A stretch of 64,000 nt of DNA from an uncultured Eubacteriales bacterium (GTDB taxonomy: Bacteria; Bacillota; Clostridia; Lachnospirales; Lachnospiraceae). The notes beneath the pieces are model-generated. The model worked only from the letters and a program-made list of their open reading frames with translations. It did not search any database and was not told the origin of the DNA. Shown in pieces: positions 52,354-62,366 of this stretch (position 1 is the first letter of the stretch; each line of letters begins with the position of its first letter). The position numbers and the translations under genes were made by a program. Location: NCBI GenBank assembly GCA_949292795.1, contig CASFBR010000130.1, positions 1 through 64,000 of the forward strand, read 5' to 3'.

Positions 52354-52390
52354 CCGTATACAAGGCTGTCTTGTATACGGTATTTTTTTC
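52354..52390 (+). terminator. terminator after the amidase gene
   Basis: CCGTATACAAG pairs with CTTGTATACGG around GCTGT, followed by TATTTTTTT. Confidence 0.95.
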
Positions 52391-52427
52391 GGGAGAAAAT
52401 GAATTTAGATAAGGGAAGGAGTTCTAT

Positions 52428-53282
52428 ATGACAAAAGAAGGGAAAAAGGATCGCATGATGAATATTGCGCAGACGCTGCTGAAATTCAGCCTTCCTCTGA
52501 TTCTAAGCGGTATTTTGCAGCAGCTTTATAATTGGGCGGATGCATTTATTGTCGGAAATGTGGAAGGTGAGCGGGCACTGGCGGCCGTAGGTACGACAAC
52601 AACGGACTGGTATTCCGTTTTTGGCTGTGTATAATGTATTTTCAGCGGTACTGCGCGGAATGGGTGACAGCCGCGCCCCTTTTTATTCCGTGATGATCTC
52701 TTCTATTATTAATGTCGTTCTTGATATTATATTTGTGGCCTTCTTTAGATGGAGCGTCTTTGGAGCCGCAGCTGCTACGGTAATCGCACAGGCAGCAATG
52801 ACGGTATTTATTGTGATTCATGCCTTTCGGAAGTATCTTTTTTGCATTTTTTTATGAATGGATTTGGCACGCAGACAGTCGCCGCGATTACGACGGCCTA
52901 TCGTGTGGATTCGATTGTGATGGTTCCGATCATTAATCTTGGCTCCGGTATTTCCACACTGGTTGCACAGGACTATGGCTCCGGAAATAAAAAACGTATG
53001 CAAAAAACATGTATGGTCGGTCTTGTACTGATGTCCATCGTATCTTTGATGCTGACTGCGCTTGTACTGGCTCTGGGCGGACACCTGATTGCTATTTTTG
53101 GCGCAGGTGCGGAGACGATACAAATCGGCGCCGGATTTTTTCGGCGGATCGGCAGCTTTTATCTTGTTTACGGGATCGCTACGGTTATGCGCAGCTATCT
53201 GGAAGGCATCGGCGATGTCAGCTGCCGCCGCGAAAACGAAATATTTGGCCAATCCCCTGGAAAACCGTTTGAATACGTTTGA
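52428..53282 (+). pseudogene. broken MATE-family efflux gene with two internal deletions
   Basis: Three fragments match consecutive parts of a MATE protein. Fragment 1 (from ATG 52428 with AAGGAG) has LLKFSLPLILSGILQQLYNWADAFIVGN and breaks after AAVGTTTT. Fragment 2 (about 52618-52840, another frame) has LAVYNVFSAVLRGMGDSRAPF to HAFRKY. Fragment 3 (about 52850-53210) has FMNGFGTQTVAAITTAYRVDSIVMVP to RSYLEGIGDV. Roughly 100 residues are missing at each junction and the C-terminus is lost. The lost end borders the palindromic repeat at 53299. An intact gene would encode about 450 residues. Confidence 0.9.
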
Positions 53283-53298
53283 ATATCGGCAGCGGACA

Positions 53299-53375
53299 TG
53301 GTATAATAGCCGCAGAGCGGCTATTATACCGCGTCTTTTGCGCAGTGCCCGAAGGGCGCTTTCTTATGCGCAAAA
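53299..53375. repeat. third copy of the GGTATAATAGCCGC palindrome
   Basis: GGTATAATAGCCGC-AGA-GCGGCTATTATACC (53299-53329) matches the 27959 copy except for one loop base, and is followed by a related tail (GCGCTTTCTTATGCGCAAAAG). TGGTATAAT at its head is an extended -10 box. Confidence 0.92.
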
Positions 53376-53494
53376 GTACGCATTCCGGGCGAAGCCATAG
53401 CATGACCGCGGCAGCGGACATGGTTGATTCCTTACGGACTGTAAGGGATATTAACCATAAATATATAGTAGTAGAAGGAGGATGAGCATTAGCT

Positions 53495-56419
53495 ATGATA
53501 CAGAAAGATTTTGAACATATTCATCCGGCGTATACGCTTGTTTCTCAGGAATATATTGATGAAGTGAAATCTTATGCGGCGATGCTGCGCCACAACAGGA
53601 CCGGCGCGTGTGTGGCCGTATTATCCAATGATGACAAAAATAAAGTGTTTGATATTATTTTCAGGACACCGCCCAGGGACAGTACCGGTGTTGCCCATAT
53701 TCTTGAGCACTCTGTACTGTGCGGTTCCAGAAATTTTCCGGTAAAGGACCCGTTTGTAGAGCTTGTGAAGGGCTCGCTGAATACATTTTTAAATGCCATG
53801 ACCTATCCGGATAAAACGATGTATCCGGTAGCAAGCTGCAATGACAAAGATTTCCAGAACCTTATGCATGTATATTTAGACAGTGTTTTTTATCCAAATA
53901 TTTACAGTCGGAGGGAAATTTTTGAGCAGGAAGGGTGGCACTATGCCATGGAATCCGCTGATGACGACCTGACCTATAACGGTGTTGTTTATAATGAAAT
54001 GAAAGGCGCTTTTTCTTCGCCGGAGCAGGTACTTTCAAGACGTATCACTTCAACGCTGTTTCCGGATACGACCTATGGCCAGGAATCCGGCGGCGATCCG
54101 GATGTGATCCCGGAGCTGACCTATGAAAGCTTCCTTGAGTTTCACCGGCGCTATTATCACCCATCCAACAGCTACATTTATCTGTATGGCGATTTCGATG
54201 TGCGGGAAAAGCTGGACTTTATTGACAGCGCCTACTTAAGTCACTTCGACCGCCTGGAAGTTGATTCTGAAATCGCTTTGCAAAAACCGTTTGATGCTAT
54301 GAGAGAGGCAGTCTGTGACTATTCTCTTGGAAGCGGCGAGGATGTGAAGGATAATACCTATCTGGCCTACAATGTTGTTCTTAAAGACAGCCTTGATCCG
54401 ATGATGAGCGTCGCTTTCCAGGTGCTTGATTACGCTCTGATGAGCTGCCCGGGGGCACCGCTGAAAAAGGCGCTTATCTCCAGCGGTATTGCCAAGGATG
54501 CGTACTGTGAATATGAAAAATCCATCCGGCAGCCGTATATGTCGATCATCGCTAAAAACAGCAATGCATCAGACAAAGAAACGTTTATGGATATTATCCG
54601 CACGACGCTGCGTCAGATTGTCCGGGAAGGGCTGAATGAAAATTCTTTAAAAGCAGCATTAAATACAATGGAATTTAAGTTCCGCGAGGCGGATTACGGC
54701 TTTGCGCCCAGCGGGCTGATGTATGGCATCCTGATGATGGACAGCTGGCTGTATGATCAAACACAGCCGTTTACCCATTTAAAACGCTTTCAGACGTTTG
54801 ATGCCCTCAGAGAAAAAATCGGCACCGGCTATTTTGAAAAGCTGATCGAGACATATCTTCTGGACAATCCCCACGCCTCGCTGCTTGTCCTTTCGCCAAA
54901 GCAGGGGCTGGCGAAAGAAAATGAGGTGCGTCTGGCCCGTGCACTTGCCGATAAAAAAGCGGCAATGACCGCCGATGAGATCGAAAAGATCGTTGCCGAT
55001 ACAAAACATCTCAGAGAATATCAGGAAACTCCGTCCTCCCAGGAAGAACTGAAATCGATCCCAATGCTGACACTTGAGGATATTGACAAAGCGCCGGTTC
55101 CGGTTGTCAATGAAGAACGGCCGGTAGGCGGTTTCCCCGGTCTTGTGCATGCTTATGAAACGCGGGGTATCGGCTATATGAAGCTGATGTTTGATATAAG
55201 CAAAATGCCAAAAAGGCTCATGAGCTATGCGGGGCTTTTAGCCGCAGTACTCGGCAATATTGATACAAAAAATTATGAATATCAGGATTTAAATAACGAG
55301 ATCAGTATGTATACCGGCGGCATTTATACAACTGCCTCCGTATATGGCGCACAGGACCCTGACGGCTATAGCCTGCGTTTTGAGGTTGGCGGGCGCGCTA
55401 TGACTGCAAGGCTTGGGCAAATGGCAACGCTTATGGAAGAGATGATGTTTGAATCCCGGCTGGATGATGTGAAGCGGCTGAAAGAAATTGTAGACGAACA
55501 GGTGTCACGGCTCCAGATGGCGTTTAATTCTGCCGGACATGCGGTGGCTGTGAACCGGGCAACCTCCTATTTTTCAGAGGCCGGAGCCGTTAAAGAACAG
55601 CTCTCAGGTATGGATTACTATCACTTTATCCGCGGTCTGGCTGAAGATTTTGACGCACGCAGTGCACAGCTGACAGCGGCCTTAAAAGAAACGGCGGCAT
55701 TTATTTTCCGGAAGGACAATGTGATGATCGATCTGACCGGACGGGAAGACGTGCTTTCTGCCGCCGAGGAAGCACTTTTAGGATTAAAAGACCGGCTGTA
55801 CGGACAGATTCCCGGGAAGGAAGCGTTTACGTTTGAACCTCAGGCTAAAAATGAAGGCTTTATCACATCCGGTATGGTACAGTATGCTGTGTGCGCCGGA
55901 AATTTTGTGAAGGCCGGTTACCGCTATCACGGCGGCTTAAATGTGCTTAAGGTGATTATGGAATATGAGTACCTTTGGACAGCGCTTCGGGTGAAAGGCG
56001 GCGCTTACGGCTGCATGAGCGGATTTTCAAGAAACGGCAATGCTTATTTTGCATCCTACCGCGATCCGAATCTTAAAGAAACACTGGATGTATACCGTCA
56101 GTGTGCCGAATATCTTAAAAATTTTGAAGTCAGCGACCGGGATATGCTTAAATATATTATCGGGGCGGTCAGCGCTGCCGATGCACCGCAAAAGCCGTTT
56201 CTGGCGGCGGCCCGTTCCCTTGGCGCTTATTTTGCAGGACTGACCAATGAGGACCTCCAAAAGACAAGAGATGAGATGCTTTCAACCAATCAGGAGACGA
56301 TCCGAAGCTTTGCCGGACTTGTGGAAAGCTTTGTATCTCAGAATTATATGTGTGTGGTGGGCAGTGAATCTCAGATTGATAAAAACCGCAGCCTCTTCGG
56401 AGCAGTCGAAAACCTTTGA
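53495..56419 (+). CDS. M16C insulinase-family zinc peptidase (PreP-like), 974 aa
   Basis: A large inverzincin that degrades peptides inside a closed chamber. The inverted zinc motif HILEH (68-72) is in STGVAHILEHSVLCGS, with the downstream Glu in the FLNAMTYPDKTMYPVAS region and a second half of related fold (from about residue 500; YAGLLAAVLGNIDTKNYEYQDL, MSGFSRNGNAYFASYRDPNL). About 970 aa and a long linker helix pair match the presequence-protease/Cym1 subfamily. No signal peptide, so likely cytosolic. AGAAGGAGG lies 14 bases upstream, a slightly long spacing. Monocistronic. Confidence 0.94.
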   Translation: MIQKDFEHIHPAYTLVSQEYIDEVKSYAAMLRHNRTGACVAVLSNDDKNKVFDIIFRTPPRDSTGVAHILEHSVLCGSRNFPVKDPFVELVKGSLNTFLNAMTYPDKTMYPVASCNDKDFQNLMHVYLDSVFYPNIYSRREIFEQEGWHYAMESADDDLTYNGVVYNEMKGAFSSPEQVLSRRITSTLFPDTTYGQESGGDPDVIPELTYESFLEFHRRYYHPSNSYIYLYGDFDVREKLDFIDSAYLSHFDRLEVDSEIALQKPFDAMREAVCDYSLGSGEDVKDNTYLAYNVVLKDSLDPMMSVAFQVLDYALMSCPGAPLKKALISSGIAKDAYCEYEKSIRQPYMSIIAKNSNASDKETFMDIIRTTLRQIVREGLNENSLKAALNTMEFKFREADYGFAPSGLMYGILMMDSWLYDQTQPFTHLKRFQTFDALREKIGTGYFEKLIETYLLDNPHASLLVLSPKQGLAKENEVRLARALADKKAAMTADEIEKIVADTKHLREYQETPSSQEELKSIPMLTLEDIDKAPVPVVNEERPVGGFPGLVHAYETRGIGYMKLMFDISKMPKRLMSYAGLLAAVLGNIDTKNYEYQDLNNEISMYTGGIYTTASVYGAQDPDGYSLRFEVGGRAMTARLGQMATLMEEMMFESRLDDVKRLKEIVDEQVSRLQMAFNSAGHAVAVNRATSYFSEAGAVKEQLSGMDYYHFIRGLAEDFDARSAQLTAALKETAAFIFRKDNVMIDLTGREDVLSAAEEALLGLKDRLYGQIPGKEAFTFEPQAKNEGFITSGMVQYAVCAGNFVKAGYRYHGGLNVLKVIMEYEYLWTALRVKGGAYGCMSGFSRNGNAYFASYRDPNLKETLDVYRQCAEYLKNFEVSDRDMLKYIIGAVSAADAPQKPFLAAARSLGAYFAGLTNEDLQKTRDEMLSTNQETIRSFAGLVESFVSQNYMCVVGSESQIDKNRSLFGAVENL

Positions 56420-56465
56420 TGGCCGGCCTGTGATGCCAATGACCAGAGCGGACAGGAACAAAAAA

Positions 56466-56606
56466 TGTAACAATTCAGCCATGCATCTCGCGTTTGCGCT
56501 GCTTTGGCAGCTTTTTGCCGCATACACGGCTAAACACTCAATTTTCGCGAGCAAGTAAACTTGCGCTGAGCCTTTGTCTCTGCGGCCGCATGGCTGAATA
56601 GTTACA
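56466..56606. mobile_element. 141-base inverted-repeat element (MITE-like)
   Basis: The ends TGTAACAATTCAGCCATGC (56466-56484) and GCATGGCTGAATAGTTACA (56588-56606) are 19-base inverted repeats with one mismatch. The interior has further GC-rich arms and no gene. The left 40 bases resemble 30190-30230. No target-site duplication is obvious. It lies 33 bases before era. Confidence 0.65.
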
Positions 56607-56639
56607 AAAAAGCGGAAATATAAAGAATGGTGGAGGAAT

Positions 56640-57545
56640 ATGGAAAATAACTTTAAATCCGGTTTTGTGACGCTGATCGGACGCCCCAATGTAGGAAAAT
56701 CGACACTGATGAACCGTCTTATCGGGCAGAAGATCGCGATTACATCCCGTAAACCACAGACAACGCGCAACCGTATCCAGACAGTTTATACATGTGATGA
56801 GGGACAGATCATTTTCGTTGATACGCCGGGAATCCATAAAGCGAAAAATAAGCTGGGCGAATATATGGTAACCGTTGCAGAGCGGACACTTTCCGAGGTG
56901 GATGTGATTTTATGGCTTGTGGAGCCTACGACATATATCGGCGCCGGAGAGCGCCATATTGCACAGCAGCTTTCTGCTGTAAAAACACCGGTCATTCTCG
57001 TGATCAATAAAATTGATACTGTGAAAAAAGAAGAAATATTAAGTGTGATCGATACTTATAAAGATATTTGCAGCTTTGCAGAAATCGTTCCCTGCTCTGC
57101 GGCAAAAGGTGAAAATACCGACGAGATCATCAAAGTCGTTATGAAATATCTGCCTGAGGGGCCGCAGTTTTATGACGCAGATACGGTGACGGACCAGCCG
57201 GAGCGCCAGATCGTCGCAGAACTGATCCGGGAGAAGGCGCTGCGCCTTCTTGACGAGGAAATTCCTCATGGGATCGCCGTATCGATTGAGCGGATGAAAA
57301 CACGTCCTAAAGGAAATATGATCGATATTGACGCGACGATTGTGTGTGAGAAGGACTCACACAAGGGCATTATTATCGGAAAGCAGGGCAGTATGCTCAA
57401 AAAAATCGGTTCACAGGCGCGGGAGGAGATTGAAAACCTGTTAAACATTAAAGTCAATCTTCAGCTTTGGGTCAAGGTAAAAAAAGACTGGCGGGACAGT
57501 GATTTTCTTATTAAAAATTTTGGATATAATAAGAAAGACTATTAA
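56640..57545 (+). CDS. era: GTPase Era, 301 aa
   Basis: Ribosome-assembly GTPase that binds the 3' end of 16S rRNA. G motifs: GRPNVGKSTLMN (G1), the TTRNR switch I (QTTRNRIQTV), DTPGIHKAKNKLGEYM (G3) and NKID (G4). The C-terminal KH domain has AVSIERMKTRPKGNMIDIDATIVCEKDSHKGIIIGKQGSMLKKIGSQAREEIENLL. Length normal. GGTGGAGGA precedes. It is followed by recO after 19 bases, a conserved Firmicute pairing. Confidence 0.98.
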   Translation: MENNFKSGFVTLIGRPNVGKSTLMNRLIGQKIAITSRKPQTTRNRIQTVYTCDEGQIIFVDTPGIHKAKNKLGEYMVTVAERTLSEVDVILWLVEPTTYIGAGERHIAQQLSAVKTPVILVINKIDTVKKEEILSVIDTYKDICSFAEIVPCSAAKGENTDEIIKVVMKYLPEGPQFYDADTVTDQPERQIVAELIREKALRLLDEEIPHGIAVSIERMKTRPKGNMIDIDATIVCEKDSHKGIIIGKQGSMLKKIGSQAREEIENLLNIKVNLQLWVKVKKDWRDSDFLIKNFGYNKKDY

Positions 57546-57564
57546 ATAGAAGGCGTATGAGCAA

Positions 57565-58305
57565 ATGGCAGAAACGTTAAAAGTGACCGGTATGGTGATT
57601 TCGGCAATGCCCGTCGGCGAATATGATAAGCGGCTTGTCCTTCTGACATGCAGTCTGGGAAAGATCACGGCTTTTGCCAGGGGGGCAAGACGGCCTAAAA
57701 GCCAGCTGCTGGCTGCGGCAGAACCCTTTGTGTTTGGTGAATTTTCTCTGATCCCGGGGCGGGATGCTTATACACTTGTGGGAGCGGAGGTTTCCAACTA
57801 TTTTATGGAGCTTCGGGAGAACCTGACAGCGACGTGCTACGGCTTTTACTTTCTTGAATTTGCCGGCTATTATGCCCGGGAAAATATCGACGGGACAGAG
57901 CTTTTAAAGCTTCTTTATCAGACACTGCGCATCCTGTGCAAAAAAATCATTGATTTTAAGCTGGTGCGCCGTATTTATGAGCTTAAGGTGCTTGTCTGTG
58001 AAGGTGAATATCCACAGTGCTTTTCGTGTGCTGTATGCGGAAGCAGCGAGCAGCTGGCGGCATTTAGTTTTTCAAGGTGCGCGGTTGTCTGTGAAAACTG
58101 CCGCCATAAAGAGCACGGACTGAAGCCGCTTCATCCGTCAACAATCTACACGATGCAGTATATTGTATCGGCTCCGGTGGAAAAACTGTACACTTTTACC
58201 GTCAGTCCCGAAGTGTTCGCGCAGCTGGATCAGGTCATGTCCCATTATCTGAAGCTGCATGTGGACCGGCATTTTAAGTCGTTAGATATGCTGGAGCTGC
58301 TGTAA
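57565..58305 (+). CDS. recO: DNA repair protein RecO, 246 aa
   Basis: Recombination mediator that loads RecA with RecR. The N-terminal OB fold has VTGMVISAMPVGEYDKRLVLLTCSLGKITAFARGARRPKSQ. A helical part follows, and a four-Cys zinc motif (CFSCAVCGSS and CENC, about residues 152-180) lies toward the C-terminus. Length normal. In operon with era. The reading frame is intact, ending LDMLELL. Confidence 0.95.
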   Translation: MAETLKVTGMVISAMPVGEYDKRLVLLTCSLGKITAFARGARRPKSQLLAAAEPFVFGEFSLIPGRDAYTLVGAEVSNYFMELRENLTATCYGFYFLEFAGYYARENIDGTELLKLLYQTLRILCKKIIDFKLVRRIYELKVLVCEGEYPQCFSCAVCGSSEQLAAFSFSRCAVVCENCRHKEHGLKPLHPSTIYTMQYIVSAPVEKLYTFTVSPEVFAQLDQVMSHYLKLHVDRHFKSLDMLELL

Positions 58306-58413
58306 TGCTGCAAGCTTTGAGAACAAAGCGTTCCGTCTGCACAACCTAAGCGCCAGGCGCGGCCGCTTCAGCGATAATTTTCTGATCGCGCGCGTGCGCA
58401 TCGTAAGGGGAGC

Positions 58414-58456
58414 TTTTTTACTGCATAGGAACGCAGTCTCCTATGCAATAAAAAAA
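58414..58456. repeat. TGCATAGGAA-family hairpin
   Basis: TGCATAGGA (58422-58430) pairs with TCCTATGCA (58439-58447), flanked by TTTTTTAC on the left and ATAAAAAAA on the right, as in the 38022 copy. The rest of the 58306-58600 gap holds GC-rich inverted sequence but no gene. Confidence 0.88.
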
Positions 58457-58550
58457 TTGTGCCCTCAGCGAACACGGGATGTACGGCAAAATCGCCGGGA
58501 CAGTTCATAAATGCAGGCGAACCGTTAATAAAATAAATGTAAGAAATAGG

Positions 58551-58579
58551 TTGAAAATCTCAAAAAGAAACGCTAAAAT
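58551..58579 (+). promoter_or_regulatory. promoter of the lipoprotein gene at 58624
   Basis: TTGAAA (58551-58556), 17 bases, TAAAAT (58574-58579). Confidence 0.7.
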
Positions 58580-58623
58580 AGGGGTTAAGTTTTCCTTAAA
58601 TGCCTGAGAGGAGGCGGATGTGT

Positions 58624-59235
58624 ATGAGACGATTAAAAGGCTGTGCGGCAGCGGGGCTGTTATGGACGCTGTCTGTGTGTGCGGCAGGCTGCGGTGCCGG
58701 AACCGACGTATCTAAATTTACTGAAAATACAGTGGCGGTCAACAAGGATGGCAGCATTACGGAGCTGGCAGTAGAATCCTTTGGCGAGGACTATTATTCT
58801 CAGGATGCGCTTGAAGCCTATGTAAATGCGCAGGTTGAAGCCTATAACAGGGAGCATCCGGCAGACTCCGGCAAGGAAAAGGATAAAACGATCACAGTGG
58901 ATGAGATTTCGGTCAAAGATGACAGTGCCCGGGTCGTGCTGACCTATGAAACAGCTCAGGATTATGCGGATTTTAACTATACGCAGCTTGAGCTTGTGGA
59001 GGCATCGGATATTTCCGGTGATGCCGCAGGGCTTAGCTTTAAAGACACGCAGGGCAGTGAAACCGGAAGTCTTTCAGCGATTCCAGACATCGCAGACTAT
59101 GAGGCGGTGATTACCTACACGGCGCATAATATTGCCGTACCGGGGAAGATCGCCTATGTCAGCAGCAATGTGACGCTGCTTGACCGTTCATCCGCTCAAA
59201 GCGACGGCACATTGTCGGTCGTGCTTTACCGGTAA
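58624..59235 (+). CDS. lipoprotein of unknown function, 203 aa
   Basis: A lipoprotein signal (MRRLKGCAAAGLLWTLSVCAAGC, lipobox CAAGC) places it on the outer face of the membrane. The rest is soluble and acidic, with NKDGSITELAVESFGEDYYSQDALEAYVNAQVEAYN, a charged stretch SGKEKDKTITVDEISVKDDSARVVLTYE and a C-terminal strand-rich part. The SITE(L)AVESF-Y-lead resembles a family of Clostridial lipoproteins without assigned role. ATG 58624 is nine bases from GAGGAGGC; ATG 58618 and 58600 are too close or precede it. Stands alone before glyQS. Confidence 0.8.
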   Translation: MRRLKGCAAAGLLWTLSVCAAGCGAGTDVSKFTENTVAVNKDGSITELAVESFGEDYYSQDALEAYVNAQVEAYNREHPADSGKEKDKTITVDEISVKDDSARVVLTYETAQDYADFNYTQLELVEASDISGDAAGLSFKDTQGSETGSLSAIPDIADYEAVITYTAHNIAVPGKIAYVSSNVTLLDRSSAQSDGTLSVVLYR

Positions 59236-59353
59236 GCATATGATATGCATGACATGCATGATATGCCGCTGTCTGCCGCGGTCAAACGCTGGTGTACCAG
59301 ATTGCGGCCGGACATGACAAAAAAGATTATACAAATTGTGAGGTAGAGAAAAA

Positions 59354-60742
59354 ATGGAAAAGACAATGGACAAAATTGTGGCACTGGCAAAAGCCAGAGG
59401 CTTTGTGTATCCGGGCTCGGAAATTTATGGAGGGCTGGCCAATACATGGGATTACGGCAATCTCGGCGTTGAACTGAAAAATAATGTTAAGCGGGCATGG
59501 TGGAAGAAGTTTATCCAGGAAAATCCATACAATGTCGGTGTTGACTGCGCGATCCTGATGAATCCTCAGACATGGGTGGCATCCGGCCATCTGGGAAGCT
59601 TTTCCGATCCTCTTATGGACTGCCGCGAATGTCATGAACGTTTCAGAGCAGACAAGCTTATTGAGGATTATATGGCCGAAAACGGAATGACTGTCGAAGG
59701 CTCTGTGGACGGCTGGTCCAATGAGGAAATGAGCGCTTTTATCGAGGAACACAAGATTCCCTGTCCATCCTGCGGCAAGCATAATTTCACAGAAATCCGT
59801 CAGTTTAATCTGATGTTTAAAACCTTTCAGGGTGTAACCGAGGATGCTAAAAATACAGTATATTTAAGACCTGAAACGGCTCAGGGTATTTTTGTGAATT
59901 TTAAAAATGTCCAGAGAACTTCCCGCAAGAAAATTCCGTTTGGTATCGGACAGATCGGAAAATCCTTCCGAAATGAGATTACACCGGGCAATTTTACATT
60001 CCGTACCCGCGAATTTGAACAGATGGAGCTGGAATTTTTCTGCGAGCCGGATACGGACCTTGAGTGGTTTTCCTACTGGCGTCAGTTCTGTATCGACTGG
60101 CTGAAGTCTCTTGGAATGAAGGATGAGGAGATGCGTGTGCGTGACCATGAAAAGGAAGAACTGTCCTTTTATTCAAAGGCCACCAGCGATATTGAATTTT
60201 TATTCCCATTTGGCTGGGGTGAGCTGTGGGGCATCGCTGACCGTACGGATTATGACCTGACTCAGCATCAGAATGTATCCGGTGAGGACATGTCGTATTT
60301 TGATGATGTGAAGAAGGAAAAATACATTCCTTATGTTATTGAGCCTTCACTGGGCGCAGACCGTGTCGTTCTTGCCTTTTTGTGCGGCGCTTATGATGAA
60401 GAAGAAATCGGCGAGGGCGATGTGCGTACGGTGCTGCATTTCCATCCGGCACTGGCTCCGGTGAAGGTTGGTATTCTGCCGCTGTCTAAAAAGCTGGCAG
60501 AGCCTGCGGAAAAGATTTATATGCAGTTATCGAAAAAATACAACTGCGAATATGATGACCGTGGAAATATTGGTAAACGTTACCGCCGTCAGGATGAGAT
60601 CGGAACACCGTTCTGCGTAACTTATGATTTTGACTCGGAAAATGATGGCTGTGTCACAGTGCGCGACCGTGACACGATGGAGCAGGTGCGTATTAAGATC
60701 GAGGAGCTTGAAAGCTATCTGGACGAGCGCCTCGCTTTTTAA
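59354..60742 (+). CDS. glyQS: glycyl-tRNA synthetase, dimeric type, 462 aa
   Basis: Class II synthetase of the single-chain (alpha-2) type. Class II motifs: [27 protein letters not shown] at the N-terminus, [58 protein letters not shown] (motif 2) and [12 protein letters not shown] (motif 3). The C-terminal anticodon-binding domain has [20 protein letters not shown] and [26 protein letters not shown]. CxxC zinc-type pairs are in CRECHERF and CPSCGKHNF. The length fits. GAGGTAGAG precedes. The MATE gene begins six bases after its stop. Confidence 0.97.
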   Translation: MEKTMDKIVALAKARGFVYPGSEIYGGLANTWDYGNLGVELKNNVKRAWWKKFIQENPYNVGVDCAILMNPQTWVASGHLGSFSDPLMDCRECHERFRADKLIEDYMAENGMTVEGSVDGWSNEEMSAFIEEHKIPCPSCGKHNFTEIRQFNLMFKTFQGVTEDAKNTVYLRPETAQGIFVNFKNVQRTSRKKIPFGIGQIGKSFRNEITPGNFTFRTREFEQMELEFFCEPDTDLEWFSYWRQFCIDWLKSLGMKDEEMRVRDHEKEELSFYSKATSDIEFLFPFGWGELWGIADRTDYDLTQHQNVSGEDMSYFDDVKKEKYIPYVIEPSLGADRVVLAFLCGAYDEEEIGEGDVRTVLHFHPALAPVKVGILPLSKKLAEPAEKIYMQLSKKYNCEYDDRGNIGKRYRRQDEIGTPFCVTYDFDSENDGCVTVRDRDTMEQVRIKIEELESYLDERLAF

Positions 60743-60748
60743 GGATAT

Positions 60749-62128
60749 ATGATTCTGAAAAAGACAGAGAGTGTACAGCCGTTGGTAAAACAACGGCTGT
60801 TTAGCAATGCAGCGCTAAAGAAGCTCATCGCGCCGCTTCTGGTAGAGCAGCTTTTATCGGTTATGGTCGGTATGGCGGATATAATGATGGTTTCAGCAGC
60901 CGGGGAGACCGCTGTCTCAGGCGTGGCCCTTGTGGACCTGATCAATGTTTTGATCATTAACATATTTGCGGCCCTTGGAACCGGCGGAGCTGTGGTTGTC
61001 GCCCAGCTTTTGGGGGCAAAGCAGCCGCAGCGGGCACAGACGGCAGCCAATCAGCTGATCTACATTACAGGGCTGATCGGCGTACTGCTGATGGCTGTGG
61101 TCTGTTTATGGCGTGTACCCCTGCTGCATCTGCTGTTTGGCAGTACAGAAAAGGCCGTCATGGACAGTGCTCTGATCTATTTTCTTATTTCTGCTTTTTC
61201 TTACCCGTTCATCGCCGTATACAATGCCGGTGCAGCGCTGTTCCGCGCACAGGGCAATTCCAAAATTTCCATGTGTACGTCGGCGCTGATGAACGTCGTT
61301 AATATTATCGGAAATGCTGTTTTTGTTTTCGGCTTTGGCCGGGGAGCCGACGGTGTGGCGGCATCTTCGACCATTTCCAGAGCACTGGCAGCAGCAATCG
61401 TTTTGGCCTGGCTTCACAGTAAAAAATATCCGGTACATGTGCGCGGCCTTTTGCGTTTTCGGCTGGAACCGGCGCTGATCCGGCGTATTCTTGCGATCGG
61501 TGTGCCAAACAGCCTTGAAAACAGCTTTTTTCAGCTGGGACGTGTCCTGCTTGTCAGTCTGATTTCCGGTTTCGGCACTGTTCAGATTGCGGCCAACGCG
61601 GTGGCCAATAATCTGGGATCATTTTGTACACTTTCCGGGCAGGCTATGGGTCTGGCGCTTGTGACGGTCATCGGACAGTGCGTCGGCGCCGGAGATTTTG
61701 ATCAGGTGCGTTACTATTTTAAAAAGCTGATGAAATGGACATATGCGATCATGTGGGCCGTAAATATCCTGCTGTTTGCAGCCATGCCGCTTATTCTTAA
61801 ATGTTACAGTATGACGGAGGAAACCCGCTGGCTGGCTTTTGTGCTGATCTGCATCCATAATATCAGTGCTGTATTTTTGTGGCCGGCGGCCTTTACGATG
61901 CCGAATGCTTTAAGAGCGGCCAATGATGTGCGTTTTCCAATGGCGGTATCGATTTTTTCCATGTGTATGTTCCGTCTCGTATTCAGCTATATTATCGGTG
62001 TAATCTTTGGCTATGGCGTAATCGGTGTCTGGATCGCTATGATTATCGACTGGGTTTTCCGTGTCCTTTGTTTTAGCCTGCGGGTCCGGAAAATTTTATG
62101 GAAAACACCGCCTCTGCGGCGGATTTAA
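60749..62128 (+). CDS. MATE-family efflux protein, 459 aa
   Basis: Twelve hydrophobic helices in two halves. ALKKLIAPLLVEQLLSVMVGMADIMMVSAAGETAVSGVALVDLINVL starts the first, and RIlAIGVPNSLENSFFQLGRVLLVSLISGFGTVQIAANAVANNLGSF the second. NIFAALGTGGAVVVAQLLGAKQ and ALFRAQGNSKISM are family motifs. Length normal. It belongs to a different MATE subgroup than the protein at 35090, judged by low similarity at the start. Only six bases separate it from glyQS, so it is probably co-transcribed with it. Substrate unknown. Confidence 0.94.
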   Translation: MILKKTESVQPLVKQRLFSNAALKKLIAPLLVEQLLSVMVGMADIMMVSAAGETAVSGVALVDLINVLIINIFAALGTGGAVVVAQLLGAKQPQRAQTAANQLIYITGLIGVLLMAVVCLWRVPLLHLLFGSTEKAVMDSALIYFLISAFSYPFIAVYNAGAALFRAQGNSKISMCTSALMNVVNIIGNAVFVFGFGRGADGVAASSTISRALAAAIVLAWLHSKKYPVHVRGLLRFRLEPALIRRILAIGVPNSLENSFFQLGRVLLVSLISGFGTVQIAANAVANNLGSFCTLSGQAMGLALVTVIGQCVGAGDFDQVRYYFKKLMKWTYAIMWAVNILLFAAMPLILKCYSMTEETRWLAFVLICIHNISAVFLWPAAFTMPNALRAANDVRFPMAVSIFSMCMFRLVFSYIIGVIFGYGVIGVWIAMIIDWVFRVLCFSLRVRKILWKTPPLRRI

Positions 62129-62211
62129 AAATACATAGCAGGCGGGGAGTGCCGCATGGCGGGACGGATACAAAAAAACTTCAAATAATATGAAAATCCC
62201 CAAAAATCAGT

Positions 62212-62240
62212 TTGAAAATCCCCCTTTCCTGTGGTATAAT
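62212..62240 (+). promoter_or_regulatory. ppdK promoter
   Basis: TTGAAA (62212-62217), 17 bases, TATAAT (62235-62240) with an extended TG at -10. A start near 62248 gives a leader of about 230 bases. Confidence 0.85.
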
Positions 62241-62257
62241 GTTCGCGTAGGCAATGA

Positions 62258-62366
62258 GCCAGGCGCGAAGGAACAAATAAAAATGTCTGCTGGCAGATAA
62301 ATTTTTATTTGTGACAGAGCATCGGGCGAAGCCCGCGACCGAAGCGTCAGCGAGGGCGTGCCTGGC
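62258..62366 (+). promoter_or_regulatory. structured element in the ppdK leader
   Basis: GCCAGGC (62258-62264) and GCCTGGC (62360-62366) enclose a perfect stem CAAATAAAAAT (62274-62284) with ATTTTTATTTG (62301-62311), which itself encloses TCTGC-TG-GCAGA. The following GACCGAAGCGTCAGCGAGGG part resembles the 59-base repeats at 29307 and 29682, so this may be repeat DNA within a leader rather than a dedicated sensor. Confidence 0.6.

Noticed and set aside
56282..56770. Long minus-strand open frame across the MITE-like element and era start
   Set aside because: It is a shadow of era and the peptidase gene, has no ribosome site, and crosses the inverted repeats.
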